A stretch of 64,000 nt of DNA from Methanoculleus formosensis. GTDB taxonomy: Archaea; Halobacteriota; Methanomicrobia; Methanomicrobiales; Methanoculleaceae. The notes beneath the pieces are model-generated. The model did not search any database and was not told where the DNA came from. It saw only the letters and a list, made by a program, of their open reading frames with translations. The DNA is taken from contig NZ_VHLL01000004.1 in the NCBI RefSeq assembly GCF_025384765.1, positions 124,001 through 188,000 of the forward strand. The letters are read 5' to 3'. Both the position numbers and the translations under genes were made by a program. Shown here piece by piece: positions 16,511 through 23,852 of the stretch; positions within the stretch are counted from its first letter, which is position 1, and each line of letters starts with the position of its first letter.

Positions 16511-16768
16511 ATGAACCCTGTCGAGAAGCATGAAGCGAGAGGCATGCAATACCGTATCCTCCTCCACAAGGAGCCTGAAGGCGGGTATACCATTATTGTG
16601 CCGACCCTTCCTGGTTGCGTCACCTTCGGGGAGACCATCGACGAGGCGATAGCGATGGCACGGGAGGCTGTCGCGGTCTACATCGAGGACCTCGTGGAGA
16701 AGGGCGAGGACATTCCTACCGAGGACAGGCTGCTTGAGTACAGGCTCGCCGTCGAAACCAGGAGATGA
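16511..16768 (+). CDS. HicB-like antitoxin, orphan copy 2
   Basis: 85 residues from the ATG at 16511, which has GAGG twelve bases upstream; a shorter form from the ATG at 16544 would match the length of the other copies. It carries MQYRILLHKEPEGGYTIIV and the PTLPGCVTF core. Instead of HicA it is followed at four bases by a zinc-ribbon gene. A fragment of the same two-gene unit lies at 11612-11742. Confidence 0.8.
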   Translation: MNPVEKHEARGMQYRILLHKEPEGGYTIIVPTLPGCVTFGETIDEAIAMAREAVAVYIEDLVEKGEDIPTEDRLLEYRLAVETRR

Positions 16769-16772
16769 TCTG

Positions 16773-16937
16773 ATGACACAAAAGATTCTCCGCTGCCCGG
16801 TATGCCGGAGCACCGACATCTACCGGGACGCCCGTGGCCTGTTTGCCACGCTGTATCGCTGCAAGCAGTGCGGGTACCAGGGGGCGTTCATCCTGGAATC
16901 CGATGAGGAAGACGATGCTCCCCCGGCGCGAAGATGA
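16773..16937 (+). CDS. small zinc-ribbon protein
   Basis: 54 residues with GGAG twelve bases upstream of the ATG. Two knuckles, RCPVCRS (C8, C11) and RCKQCGY (C29 region), bracket a short beta hairpin, so it binds one zinc ion. The acidic tail ESDEEDD is typical of transcription-factor-like ribbons. It may bind nucleic acid. It appears to be in one operon with the hicB copy before it, and an interrupted copy lies at 11647. Confidence 0.7.
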   Translation: MTQKILRCPVCRSTDIYRDARGLFATLYRCKQCGYQGAFILESDEEDDAPPARR

Positions 16938-17221
16938 TGTTACGGGGAGAACTTGTGGCGTTCTGAAGGAGGGGATCCCTCACCAGAAAGAACGTCCGGA
17001 TCTCGTCCTACCAGGAGACGCCATCAAGAACACAGTCGGCACGCTGGAGGGGGATAGAAACCCCCACTCAATTTTTCTCGGTACCGGGGCAGAGATCGCC
17101 CTGGTAAAACCCCTCCCGGGACAGCAATGTATAGATTAAAGCGCCGGAGGATCAGTATATCCGGAGGCGAGACCGCCTTGATCTCTTCCGGGAACCGGCA
17201 GGAGAACGACCGGGCAACAGA
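16938..17221. other. intergenic region without recognisable features
   Basis: 284 bases between the zinc-ribbon gene and the convergent hicA. Some stretches keep GC-rich codon-like character but no frame starts well. No promoter or repeat is evident. Confidence 0.5.
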
Positions 17222-17446
17222 CTACAGGAGCGCCCGGAACTCGTCGACGGTGATCCCGGCCTGGAAATGAATCGTCTGGAGGGTCTTGGGCGCAAGGGTC
17301 TTTTTGGAATGCACGGGAACTGTGACGATGACATCACGCTGCGCGTGATAGAGGTAATGGTGGCTCCCCCGGCTGCCGACCACCTCGAACCCGACTTTCC
17401 TGAGAGCACCGACCACCTTTGCACCGGTGGTTCTCGGAAGTTTCAT
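17222..17446 (-). CDS. hicA: HicA toxin
   Basis: 74 residues. The dsRBD-like HicA fold is recognisable: KVVGALRKVGFEVVGSRGSHHYLYH with the catalytic histidine in GSHH, then VTVPVHSKKTLAPKTL. The start overlaps the stop of the adjacent HicB gene by four bases. HicA is an mRNA interferase. The catalytic residues look intact, making this the only complete HicBA pair of the window. Confidence 0.9.
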   Translation of the reverse strand: MKLPRTTGAKVVGALRKVGFEVVGSRGSHHYLYHAQRDVIVTVPVHSKKTLAPKTLQTIHFQAGITVDEFRALL

Positions 17447-17676
17447 GTCCCGGCGTTGCTCGTGTTCAAGGGGACAGAGACCTCAACCGGGATTGGTTTG
17501 CCGAGTTTCCGGGCCACCTCGACGTATCCTGCGATCGCCTCCTCGATATGCGCCAGCGCCTCTTCCCAGGTAGGCCCCTCGCTGACACATCCCGGAAGGG
17601 ACGGCACCGTTACGGTATACCCTCCATCCTCATTTTGTTCCATAAGAACCGTATAACGGAGACGAGTTTCCGACAC
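17443..17676 (-). CDS. hicB: HicB antitoxin partner of HicA
   Basis: 77 residues. DGGYTVTVPSLPGCVSEG and the EEALAHIEEAIAGYVEV helix are characteristic of HicB. It precedes hicA and overlaps it (ATGA). It differs clearly from the four orphan HicB-like genes on the plus strand, so it is an independent lineage. It would block the HicA active site and may repress its own operon. Confidence 0.9.
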   Translation of the reverse strand: MSETRLRYTVLMEQNEDGGYTVTVPSLPGCVSEGPTWEEALAHIEEAIAGYVEVARKLGKPIPVEVSVPLNTSNAGT

Positions 17677-17789
17677 GCAATCCCTCTAGTGGAGGATTGT
17701 CCACGAGACTATATAGGGGTTATGGCGGTGATTCTGCAGCCGGTGCGGCCGCAGACTTCGCGGTTGTAGCCTTCGCTTTCACTCCGCAC

Positions 17790-18010
17790 CCGACACCCTC
17801 CCGCCGTCCCTGACGCTCGAAAAACTCCGGCAGGCCCACGGGTCGGTGCCGGCGAACCCCCTCCTCGCCGAACCGATATCTCTCCCCGGCTACATCGAGC
17901 GGATGGGCACGGGAACGCGGGATATGATCCGGCACTGCTCCGAAGCAGGTCTGCCGGAGCCGGAGTTTGCGGTCGGGGGGCTCACCCTCTACCGACCGCT
18001 ACGTAGATAG
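17790..18010 (+). pseudogene. C-terminal relic of an AlbA_2-type ATP-binding protein
   Basis: The plus frame encodes LPPSLTLEKLRQ, then NPLLAEP, GYIERMGTGTRDMIRHC and GLPEPEF, ending at TAG after a few more codons. That order is the C-terminal part of the AlbA_2/Schlafen-like ATPase family (compare FVERYGSGIGRIVDAL and GLPEPEF in the intact gene at 21075). No start or N-terminal half remains. It overlaps the 3' end of the HicB-like gene on the other strand. Confidence 0.7.
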
Positions 18011-18200
18011 CTGAAGACCGTGACGGGGGAATCGGGAGCCCATCCTCCCGGAGCCCCTCGATGTGGAACTCAATCGCCTCGTGCATCCGCTCTTCCGCTT
18101 CCTCGCGGGTCGCTCCGGTCGCCACGCACCCCGGAAGATCCGGGGAGTATGCCGAGTAGTTGCCGTCGGTCTTCTCGACGATGACAAGAAATCGATACAT
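17982..18200 (-). CDS. HicB-family protein without HicA
   Basis: 72 residues: VEKTDGNYSAYSPDLPGCVATG followed by EEAEERMHEAIEFHIEGL is a short HicB fold. The gene lacks a HicA next to it. A mutated copy of bases 17985-18187 lies at 23346-23535. The C-terminal seven residues run into the AlbA_2 relic on the opposite strand, so the natural tail may have been replaced. Confidence 0.7.
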   Translation of the reverse strand: MYRFLVIVEKTDGNYSAYSPDLPGCVATGATREEAEERMHEAIEFHIEGLREDGLPIPPSRSSAIYVAVGRG

Positions 18201-18274
18201 TATTCATCCCTCATTTTAAGTCCTGCCTGTTTGAGAACGCTGTTCAGCGTTCCCGGAGCAAGGTTGTCTGCCAG

Positions 18275-18610
18275 TTATTCCAGCAATAACAGCTCCTTCA
18301 GCAGAACGCTGATCGCTTCCATATCTTCGACCGAACACTCTCCGATCTTCCGGACGAAACGGTCCTCTGAGAGGGCAACAATCTGGAAGACCAGCGCCGC
18401 ACTGTCGGAGGAGAGCCCGTTCTGTGAGCTCTTCTCGATGCCGTAGGTGTGCGGGAACGAGAAGGCCGCCGGGGTCGTCGTGAGCGGGACCACGATGGTC
18501 ATACCCCCGTAGGCGACGGCGAGGACCACGGCGGGCCGCAGCCCGCTCTGCTCGTGCCCCCGTGCATCGGTGAGATCGACGAACCAGATATCACCCCTGC
18601 TCCGGCCCAT
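18275..18610 (-). CDS. MazF/PemK-family endoribonuclease toxin
   Basis: 111 residues. RGDIWFVDLTDARGHEQSGLRPAVVLA is the MazF beta-barrel entry with the conserved G-x-E-x-x-x-R-P substitute (GHEQSGLRP), and IVVPLTTTP is the following strand. It starts one base after the stop of the upstream gene. No classical MazE is next to it; the two upstream genes may supply neutralisation and regulation. Confidence 0.85.
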   Translation of the reverse strand: MGRSRGDIWFVDLTDARGHEQSGLRPAVVLAVAYGGMTIVVPLTTTPAAFSFPHTYGIEKSSQNGLSSDSAALVFQIVALSEDRFVRKIGECSVEDMEAISVLLKELLLLE

Positions 18611-18611
18611 C

Positions 18612-19142
18612 CTAATGCCTCATCGACTGGATACCGGCCCGCTGCCACTCCCCTAGCTCGGCGTCGAGCGCCGCCTTCTCTTCGTCGGTGGGGACGAAGA
18701 GGTACTGTTTCGCCCGGTTGACGCCCTTGACGATCTGCTCGTTTGAGTAGAAGGACTTCATTCTCCGGACTGTCCGGTACGCCTGCTCCGGCGACTGGTG
18801 CATCTCGTAGGCCAGGTACCCGTAGGTCGCCCCGATCTCAAGCAACGACGGGCTTTTATCGAAGAGGCCGGTGAGCCCGGCAACGGCATCCGCCTCGGCG
18901 GGAGAGAGCGTGCTCTCCGTCTCGCACCGGGAAAACTCGTTGGCATGCTGGTAGTACTCCCGCGCAAGGAGCGGTGAATAGGGCCCGCGGACGTAGAGGC
19001 GGAACGGATACACGAACTCGACGCCCTTCAGCCTCAGCAGGTAGACAAACTTCTGGGCGATGAGCCGGTGCTCGAATCGGTCTTTATCCATCCGGAATCC
19101 CGCCTCCCGGAAGCAGGCAATGACTTTGCTTCTATCGTTCAC
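18612..19142 (-). CDS. YwgA-like protein upstream of MazF, possible antitoxin
   Basis: 176 residues from a GTG at 19142 that overlaps the stop of the preceding wHTH gene. The N-terminal half, AQKFVYLLRLKGV and FRLYVRGPYSPLLAREYY, resembles YwgA-family proteins and the SocA/Panacea-type antitoxin fold (DUF4065-like), in which the GPYS/LA element is typical. Panacea-type domains serve as universal antitoxin modules, so a role against the MazF encoded one base downstream is plausible. That is inference. Confidence 0.6.
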   Translation of the reverse strand: MNDRSKVIACFREAGFRMDKDRFEHRLIAQKFVYLLRLKGVEFVYPFRLYVRGPYSPLLAREYYQHANEFSRCETESTLSPAEADAVAGLTGLFDKSPSLLEIGATYGYLAYEMHQSPEQAYRTVRRMKSFYSNEQIVKGVNRAKQYLFVPTDEEKAALDAELGEWQRAGIQSMRH

Positions 19143-19473
19143 AGGTATCACCCTCGCAGCCCAGGAGTTTGCAGAGCCAGCCCTGGACACGCCGCCACTC
19201 GGCGAGCCCTTCAGGGGTGATGGCGTAGAGGTCCAGTTCCTTCCCTTCGAGCGTCACCTTCTCGGAGCGGAGGTACCCCATCTCGACAAGTTTCTTGAGG
19301 TTTGCGTAGAGCACGCCGTCACTCAGGTTCAGCCCGGCCTTGAGCTGCCGTGCGGTGGCCCCGTCCTCACCGAGGTCGGAGAGCGCCCAGAGTATCTCCA
19401 GGCGCACCCGGGAGATGAGAGCGCTGTTCACGCCCTCGGATTCTTCCACGATTGTTATCAGATCGTCAGGCAT
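19132..19473 (-). CDS. winged-helix DNA-binding protein
   Basis: 113 residues. RVRLEILWALSDLGEDGATARQLKAGLNLSDGVLYANLKKLVEMGYL is a winged helix-turn-helix of the PadR/ArsR-like archaeal type, followed by the wing and KELDLYAITPEGL. It heads the three-gene operon with the YwgA-like and MazF genes and would be expected to autoregulate it. There is no obvious ligand domain. Confidence 0.8.
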   Translation of the reverse strand: MPDDLITIVEESEGVNSALISRVRLEILWALSDLGEDGATARQLKAGLNLSDGVLYANLKKLVEMGYLRSEKVTLEGKELDLYAITPEGLAEWRRVQGWLCKLLGCEGDTCER

Positions 19474-19619
19474 AAGCGACTTTCAACTTTGAGTAGATGT
19501 TGGAGCGGGAGGAGATAAAGGGTTCGGAGATCTGCGGATTGCTCCGCTATGGAGTAAAGGCCCGGCCTGGTGTGGGCAAGCTGCACATCCTGGAGAAAGG
19601 CAGGACGTTTTTCAGGCAA

Positions 19620-19748
19620 TCACTTCTTAGATCTGCCGGACTTCGTGGCTGTGTTGTTCGGGTTGAGCTGATTCGCCCTGTTGTCCGCTGCTGCTTTGTG
19701 TGAGGGGTTGTTGGGGTTCTTAACGTCCGCACGCTGATTTTTTGCCAT
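19620..19748 (-). CDS. conserved-looking 42-residue basic protein
   Basis: 42 residues from the ATG at 19748, with AGGT eight bases upstream. The sequence is strongly polar, with NPNNPSHKAAADNR and NQLNPNN repeats and a basic KSGRSKK tail. I have a general memory of similar short NPNNP-rich proteins in bacteria and archaea but cannot name a family. The repeated asparagine-proline steps suggest an unfolded or helix-capped peptide. It lies between the MazF operon and the third orphan hicB. Confidence 0.55.
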   Translation of the reverse strand: MAKNQRADVKNPNNPSHKAAADNRANQLNPNNTATKSGRSKK

Positions 19749-19877
19749 GCAACCTGCTTGTTTCGATTCTTCATATGCTTTTTCGTCGACCCAAGAAAGG
19801 ATGGTCTCCCTATGGGACAGGCACAGATACCCATTATACCCCATCGGGGCCTGTACCATTCACGAGCCGAGTATAAT

Positions 19878-20114
19878 ATGATGAGAAGCCTGAATTACCA
19901 AATCTTCCTCAGGAAGGAGCCGGAAGGCGGGTATACTGTTATTGTGCCGAGCCTTCCCGGCTGTGTCACCTATGGGGAGACCGTTGACGAGGCGATAGCG
20001 ATGGCACGGGAGGCCATTGAACTCTACATCGAGGGCATGCTAGCAAGAGGTGAGGAAGTTCCCACCGAAGAAGGACTCCTGGAATACACCCTCACCGTCG
20101 AAGTCCCGGGGTGA
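19878..20114 (+). CDS. HicB-like antitoxin, orphan copy 3
   Basis: 78 residues starting with two methionines (MMRSLNYQIFLRKEPEGG). The PSLPGCVTYGETVDEAIAM core is intact. The 45 or so bases after the stop equal those after copy 1 at 14159, so gene and flank were duplicated together. No HicA follows; instead about 670 bases without an intact gene come next. ATAAT at 19873 near the start may be a promoter remnant. Confidence 0.8.
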   Translation: MMRSLNYQIFLRKEPEGGYTVIVPSLPGCVTYGETVDEAIAMAREAIELYIEGMLARGEEVPTEEGLLEYTLTVEVPG

Positions 20115-20788
20115 ACGCCCGGGCCGCACCCCGTGAACCGGCGTGTCCGGGGCCACGTTCCGCTGCCGGAGCAGGACTTCACGTTTGACCGTGAAGTCTA
20201 CCGGGCCTGGGGCGGGGAGCCTCGGTCTGGCTGGACGAAGACCCGGACGATCAGAACGATGGTTCTTATGTTTTCACATTTTCACCAGGTTTTCACCAGA
20301 AACCCGGGAAAAGTGAAAACGAAGATGCCGGCCATAATGGTGGAGACTGCTCTATTGGAGAGATATGTACAGAGATACGTACTGATCAGAGGAGTAGTTT
20401 ACACCGATTTCCAAGAACGGAGAGCCTGCCTGCAGGAGCGGGTAACCCGACTTCTGGTGTCTGTGAAATCCGCAGTGGTGAAAACATCCCGGGTATTTCG
20501 GAGGAGATACGGCCGATCAGAGAACTGGCTCCATTTGGTGGATTTTCGGGGTGTAAATCAGGGTGTAAAGATGTGAAAACAGGTGAAAACGTGCAACCAT
20601 CCGCTCCGGTCAACCCTGCGGACTATATCGTCCTCCCGGCGGCAGAGGACGAGCCCGGGCCCGCGTCTGCAACCGGCAGGCCGACGTCGCCGATGAAACG
20701 GGGCGGGGGCTCTACCTCTGTTACGACTGCCTGAAGAAGGCAAAGCGGCCGGCGAAGGCGCAGCCGCTCCCGGGGGTGCTGGAACGCA
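20115..20788. pseudogene. region with broken small zinc-finger gene
   Basis: No intact gene. Several TTTTCAC/GTGAAAA motifs cluster at 20270-20320 and 20460-20590. From the GTG at about 20591 a frame starts MQPSAPVNPADYIVLPAAEDEPG. After a one-base shift near 20655-20665 another frame gives VCNRQADVADETGRGLYLCYDC and continues to a stop at 20803. The two-cysteine-pair design matches the following gene, so it is probably a frameshifted sister. Confidence 0.5.
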
Positions 20789-21019
20789 GTGAGGAAAATC
20801 TCTGATTTCCCGGTCCACCGGACGTTTGAGCGGGTGAAGGTGGAGATCGGCCGGTGCGACGTCTGCAGGGAGAAGAAGGCGGTCTACCGCTCGCGGGAGG
20901 CGCAGGCGAAGGTCTGCGAGGGGTGTTATGCGAGGCTGGTCCGGGAGTGGAATAAGGGGGAGGGGTGCGGTGAACACGTCAGATATCAGGCACACCCCAA
21001 AACAGGAGATGTCCGATAA
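20789..21019 (+). CDS. small zinc-knuckle protein
   Basis: 76 residues from the GTG at 20789. Two cysteine pairs, GRCDVCREKKAVYRS and KVCEGCYARLVREW, form a zinc knuckle followed by a helix. Similar short proteins occur in archaeal viruses and proviruses, but I cannot name a family. Bases 20869-20967 recur as a fragment at 23541-23648. Just after the stop, ATGTCCGATA is repeated three times in tandem (21009-21038). Confidence 0.55.
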   Translation: MRKISDFPVHRTFERVKVEIGRCDVCREKKAVYRSREAQAKVCEGCYARLVREWNKGEGCGEHVRYQAHPKTGDVR

Positions 21020-21038
21020 TGTCCGATAATGTCCGATA
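21009..21038. repeat. 10-base tandem repeat, three copies
   Basis: ATGTCCGATA occurs three times head to tail from 21009, the first copy overlapping the end of the zinc-knuckle gene. Probably a replication-slippage product. Confidence 0.8.
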
Positions 21039-21074
21039 AATGTCTGTTATCCTGCAGGGTATACTCTCGACACA

Positions 21075-22433
21075 TCAGGTTCCCCGGGGACGTGACCGGG
21101 CTAAAACGTACCTTCTGCCCCTTTTCGCACCGACTGCTTCCAGCAAGCCGCGATGGACGAGATCGAGAAGATCACGGTACCGGGTCTTCTCCGATACCTG
21201 CGGCGCAATCGATGCATAGTCCACAGCAGTTATACCGCCGTTTCCTCTGGCAAAGGACATGGCCTGCAGCTGCCGCTCGTTCAGACCGGCACCTCGCAGT
21301 GAATCTTCGGTAAACCGCAGATCCTTTCTCATGCGCACGATGAATCCGAACGAATCGCTTTGAAATTCAGGCTCCGGGAGCCCAGCCTCTGCGAGTGCAT
21401 CCACGATTCGACCGATGCCGGAGCCATACCGCTCGACAAACCCTGCGAGGTAGAATATCTTTGCTATGAGCGGGTTGCGCAGGAACGAGTAGTGTTCGGT
21501 CTTGAGCATCTCGATCGTGATTCCTTGCGGCAGCGATCCGGGATTGTGGAACCGTATGGCGTCGTCGTAGACACGGATCTGCGTCTGGATGTCGGTATTG
21601 AAGTAGTCCCGGTGGATAAGCGCGTTGAGGAGCGCTTCACGAATTGCCAGTAGTGGATAGTCCCAGATCTCCCTGCGCTGAAAGGACTCCTGCATTGCGT
21701 CCGCCGAGATCTCATATCGGACATCGATGAGGCTTTTCACCCGCTCTTCTGCTCGTGTGAACTGCTGGATGAGGTTCCCGGAGAACTCCTCATCCCCGAT
21801 GATGATATCCCTCCCTTTGAATCGGCCGACCCGGGTAGTGGTGTTGATGAAGAATCGTTGTGGTTCTTTGCCAAAGAGCATGATAGCGGCATTGGTCAAT
21901 TTGCCGTTGACAGTAAGTTCCAGACGGCGCAGAATCGCGTCCACGGGCTCTTCTTCATCTGCGGTATCGAGTCGGTTCGACCGCTTTGCCAGATGAACGA
22001 ATGTTCTGACGGTATCGGGATCGACATCGTCGATGGAGTAGTCACCGGTGAGCGTATCCCAGGTTATCCTGGATTTACGGATCAGAAAATGAACAAGTTC
22101 CTGTCCGGCAAGGTCGAACGTGTTGCTTCCGCTACGCTGATAATACCGGCCGTCGCACGAGACGGGGACAGGAGAGGGGGAGACCGTGATGCTGATAATG
22201 TCGTTTTCTGCGACCGTCTCGGCAACAACGGAGGGGGTTATGCCAAGTTTGTTTCGGATCTTGTTGGGCAGTTCTCGTAAGAGCCGTTTCACTTGACGGA
22301 CGCCGACCGGTCTCCCGGCATCATCGACGCCGATCTTAAGCACCCCACCGTTCGTATTTGCAAATGCACAGAGGGTCTTGAGATATTCGTCCTTCCAGGA
22401 CTCCTTGAATTCAATGTTCTGGCTCTCGATCAT
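21075..22433 (-). CDS. AlbA_2 (Schlafen-like) ATP-binding protein with GHKL-like domain
   Basis: 452 residues. The N-terminal AlbA_2 domain is seen in ESQNIEFKESWKDEYLKTLCAFANTNGG-type text (residues 3-30) and the strand-rich 90 residues after it. The central-C-terminal part has AIREALLNALIHRDY and the FHNPGSLPQGI glycine loop of the HATPase_c_4 domain, then the FVERYGSGIGRIVDAL segment and a winged-helix tail. Members are annotated as RecG-like or transcriptional regulators and are common in defence and TA regions. Pieces of such genes occur at 15491, 17790 and 22840. Confidence 0.85.
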   Translation of the reverse strand: MIESQNIEFKESWKDEYLKTLCAFANTNGGVLKIGVDDAGRPVGVRQVKRLLRELPNKIRNKLGITPSVVAETVAENDIISITVSPSPVPVSCDGRYYQRSGSNTFDLAGQELVHFLIRKSRITWDTLTGDYSIDDVDPDTVRTFVHLAKRSNRLDTADEEEPVDAILRRLELTVNGKLTNAAIMLFGKEPQRFFINTTTRVGRFKGRDIIIGDEEFSGNLIQQFTRAEERVKSLIDVRYEISADAMQESFQRREIWDYPLLAIREALLNALIHRDYFNTDIQTQIRVYDDAIRFHNPGSLPQGITIEMLKTEHYSFLRNPLIAKIFYLAGFVERYGSGIGRIVDALAEAGLPEPEFQSDSFGFIVRMRKDLRFTEDSLRGAGLNERQLQAMSFARGNGGITAVDYASIAPQVSEKTRYRDLLDLVHRGLLEAVGAKRGRRYVLARSRPRGT

Positions 22434-23045
22434 GGTGGATGCAGTTGACTACTGATACTACATCGACGGTCATTCTCTTATAGGCTTCCCGCCGACCGGG
22501 ACGAGGCACTTAGGGGGTTCTAGTTGCTGATACTGTCTGCCCTCTTCATGTTCGAGCCTGGACGCTCGAAAAAAAAGGACCAGAGATATGTCCCGCACCG
22601 GGCATGAGAACTACACACTGCCCCCATATGTACATCACGGTTCACAGGGCCGGGTCTCCCCTCTTCGTAAAACTCTGGATCGAGCACTGCATCGTCCTAT
22701 CTCTTCGGATATCGCTTTGCGGGGTATGTAACCGGTATGTAATCAGGAGTGTGGATCTCCGGGGAAACCACCCCCTCGATCTCAACCGTGGCCGCATTCC
22801 CTCCGCAACACACTTCCACAATCTCTGAGCCCGGGCGAGTGTATGGGCACGAGGACGCGGGGCATGATCCGGCACTGTACTGAGGCCGGACTGCCGGAGC
22901 CGGAGTTTGCCGTCAGGGACGGGTTCCGGACGATAATCCTCAAGTTATATTCCCGGTATAAGATGCTAACAGCGGAGTAACACCCGCACGGATACCCTTT
23001 ATGCATCATCGGGTGATGTATTATCACGAGCAGGGGTGCAATCCG
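22434..23045. pseudogene. intergenic relics; C-terminal fragment of AlbA_2 gene at 22840-22980
   Basis: No intact gene in about 610 bases. On the plus strand 22840-22980 encodes CMGTRTRGMIRHC, then GLPEPEFAVRDGFRTI and ends at TAA 22978-22980. It matches the relic at 17790 and the C-terminal region of AlbA_2 ATPases. Bases 22450-22830 show no clear relation to anything else in the window. Confidence 0.65.
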
Positions 23046-23279
23046 ATGAGAAGCCTGCAATACCGTATCCTCCTCCGGAAGGAGCCGGAAGGCGGGTATA
23101 CCGTCACCGTACCGACCCTTCCCGGCTGCGTCACCTTCGGGGAGACCGTCGATGAAGCGATAGCGATGGCACGGGAGGCCATTGAACTCTACATTGAAGA
23201 TCTCCAGGATAAGGGCGAGGAAATTCCCACCGAGGAAGGGCTCCTGGAGTACACCCTCACCGTCGAAGCCCATGCCTAA
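23046..23279 (+). CDS. HicB-like antitoxin, orphan copy 4 (with truncated hicA)
   Basis: 77 residues (MRSLQYRILLRKEPEGGYTV). The core is intact. It is the only copy still followed by remains of hicA, whose ATG overlaps the last codons of this gene. This shows what the other three copies have lost. The ancestral HicB/HicA order in this family was therefore hicB first. Confidence 0.85.
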   Translation: MRSLQYRILLRKEPEGGYTVTVPTLPGCVTFGETVDEAIAMAREAIELYIEDLQDKGEEIPTEEGLLEYTLTVEAHA

Positions 23280-23349
23280 ACTTCCGGCACTTACGGCCCA
23301 GAAAGTCATCAGGATTCTGGAGAAGAAGGAGTCTGGTGATCGGGAGTGA
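23272..23349 (+). pseudogene. truncated hicA
   Basis: The ATG at 23272 encodes MPKLPALTAQKVIRILEKK, the typical first helix of HicA, then ESGDRE and a stop at 23347-23349. The remaining two thirds, with the catalytic histidine strand, are absent. The break coincides with the start of a duplicated HicB fragment. Confidence 0.8.
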
Positions 23350-23650
23350 CTCACCCTCTGCCGACCGCTATGTAAATTGCTGAAGATCGCGGCGGCGGAA
23401 TCGGGAGTCCGTCCTCCCTGAGTCCCTCGATGTGGAATTCGATCGCTTCATGCACCCGCTCTTCCACTTCCTCGCGGGTCGCTCCGGTCGCCACACACCC
23501 CGGAAGATCCGGGGAGGATGCCGAGTAGTTGCCGTCGGTCTGCGGGACGGGGAAGGCGGTCTACCGCTCGCGGGAGGCGCAGGCGAAGGTCTGCGAGGGG
23601 TGTTATGCGAGGCTGGTGCGGGAGTGGAATAAGGGAGAGGGGGTGCGGTG
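23346..23650. pseudogene. mosaic: hicB fragment joined to zinc-knuckle fragment
   Basis: Bases 23346-23535 are a mutated copy of 17985-18187 (the minus-strand HicB-like gene and the start of the neighbouring relic). Near 23540 the match switches abruptly to 20869-20967, part of the zinc-knuckle gene, up to 23648. No frame is complete. The following 200 bases up to 23852 hold no gene and become A/T-richer, which marks the left edge of the DISARM block. Confidence 0.75.
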
Positions 23651-23852
23651 AGGGGCTCTAATTTCAGTGAGATTTCTCTTCACAGAAGTCCGCATAAACG
23701 ATTGCGGTTGGACAGGCTTGCCCTGACAAGGCAAATGCGCAGAGGTGCTTGCACAAAACATGATTCACATATCGATCTGCATGGGGGTTAGTAAGTTTGC
23801 ACGAGGCAAAGTGATAAGGTGACTCCAGAACACTGAAGTTGTACCTGCTGCT

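Noticed and set aside
20133-20576. 147-residue open frame on the plus strand
   Set aside because: No domain, repeated TTTTCAC/GTGAAAA words explain the composition, and codon use is unlike real genes here.
22604-22828. 74-residue plus-strand frame
   Set aside because: No motif, mixed composition, next to relics; probably non-coding.
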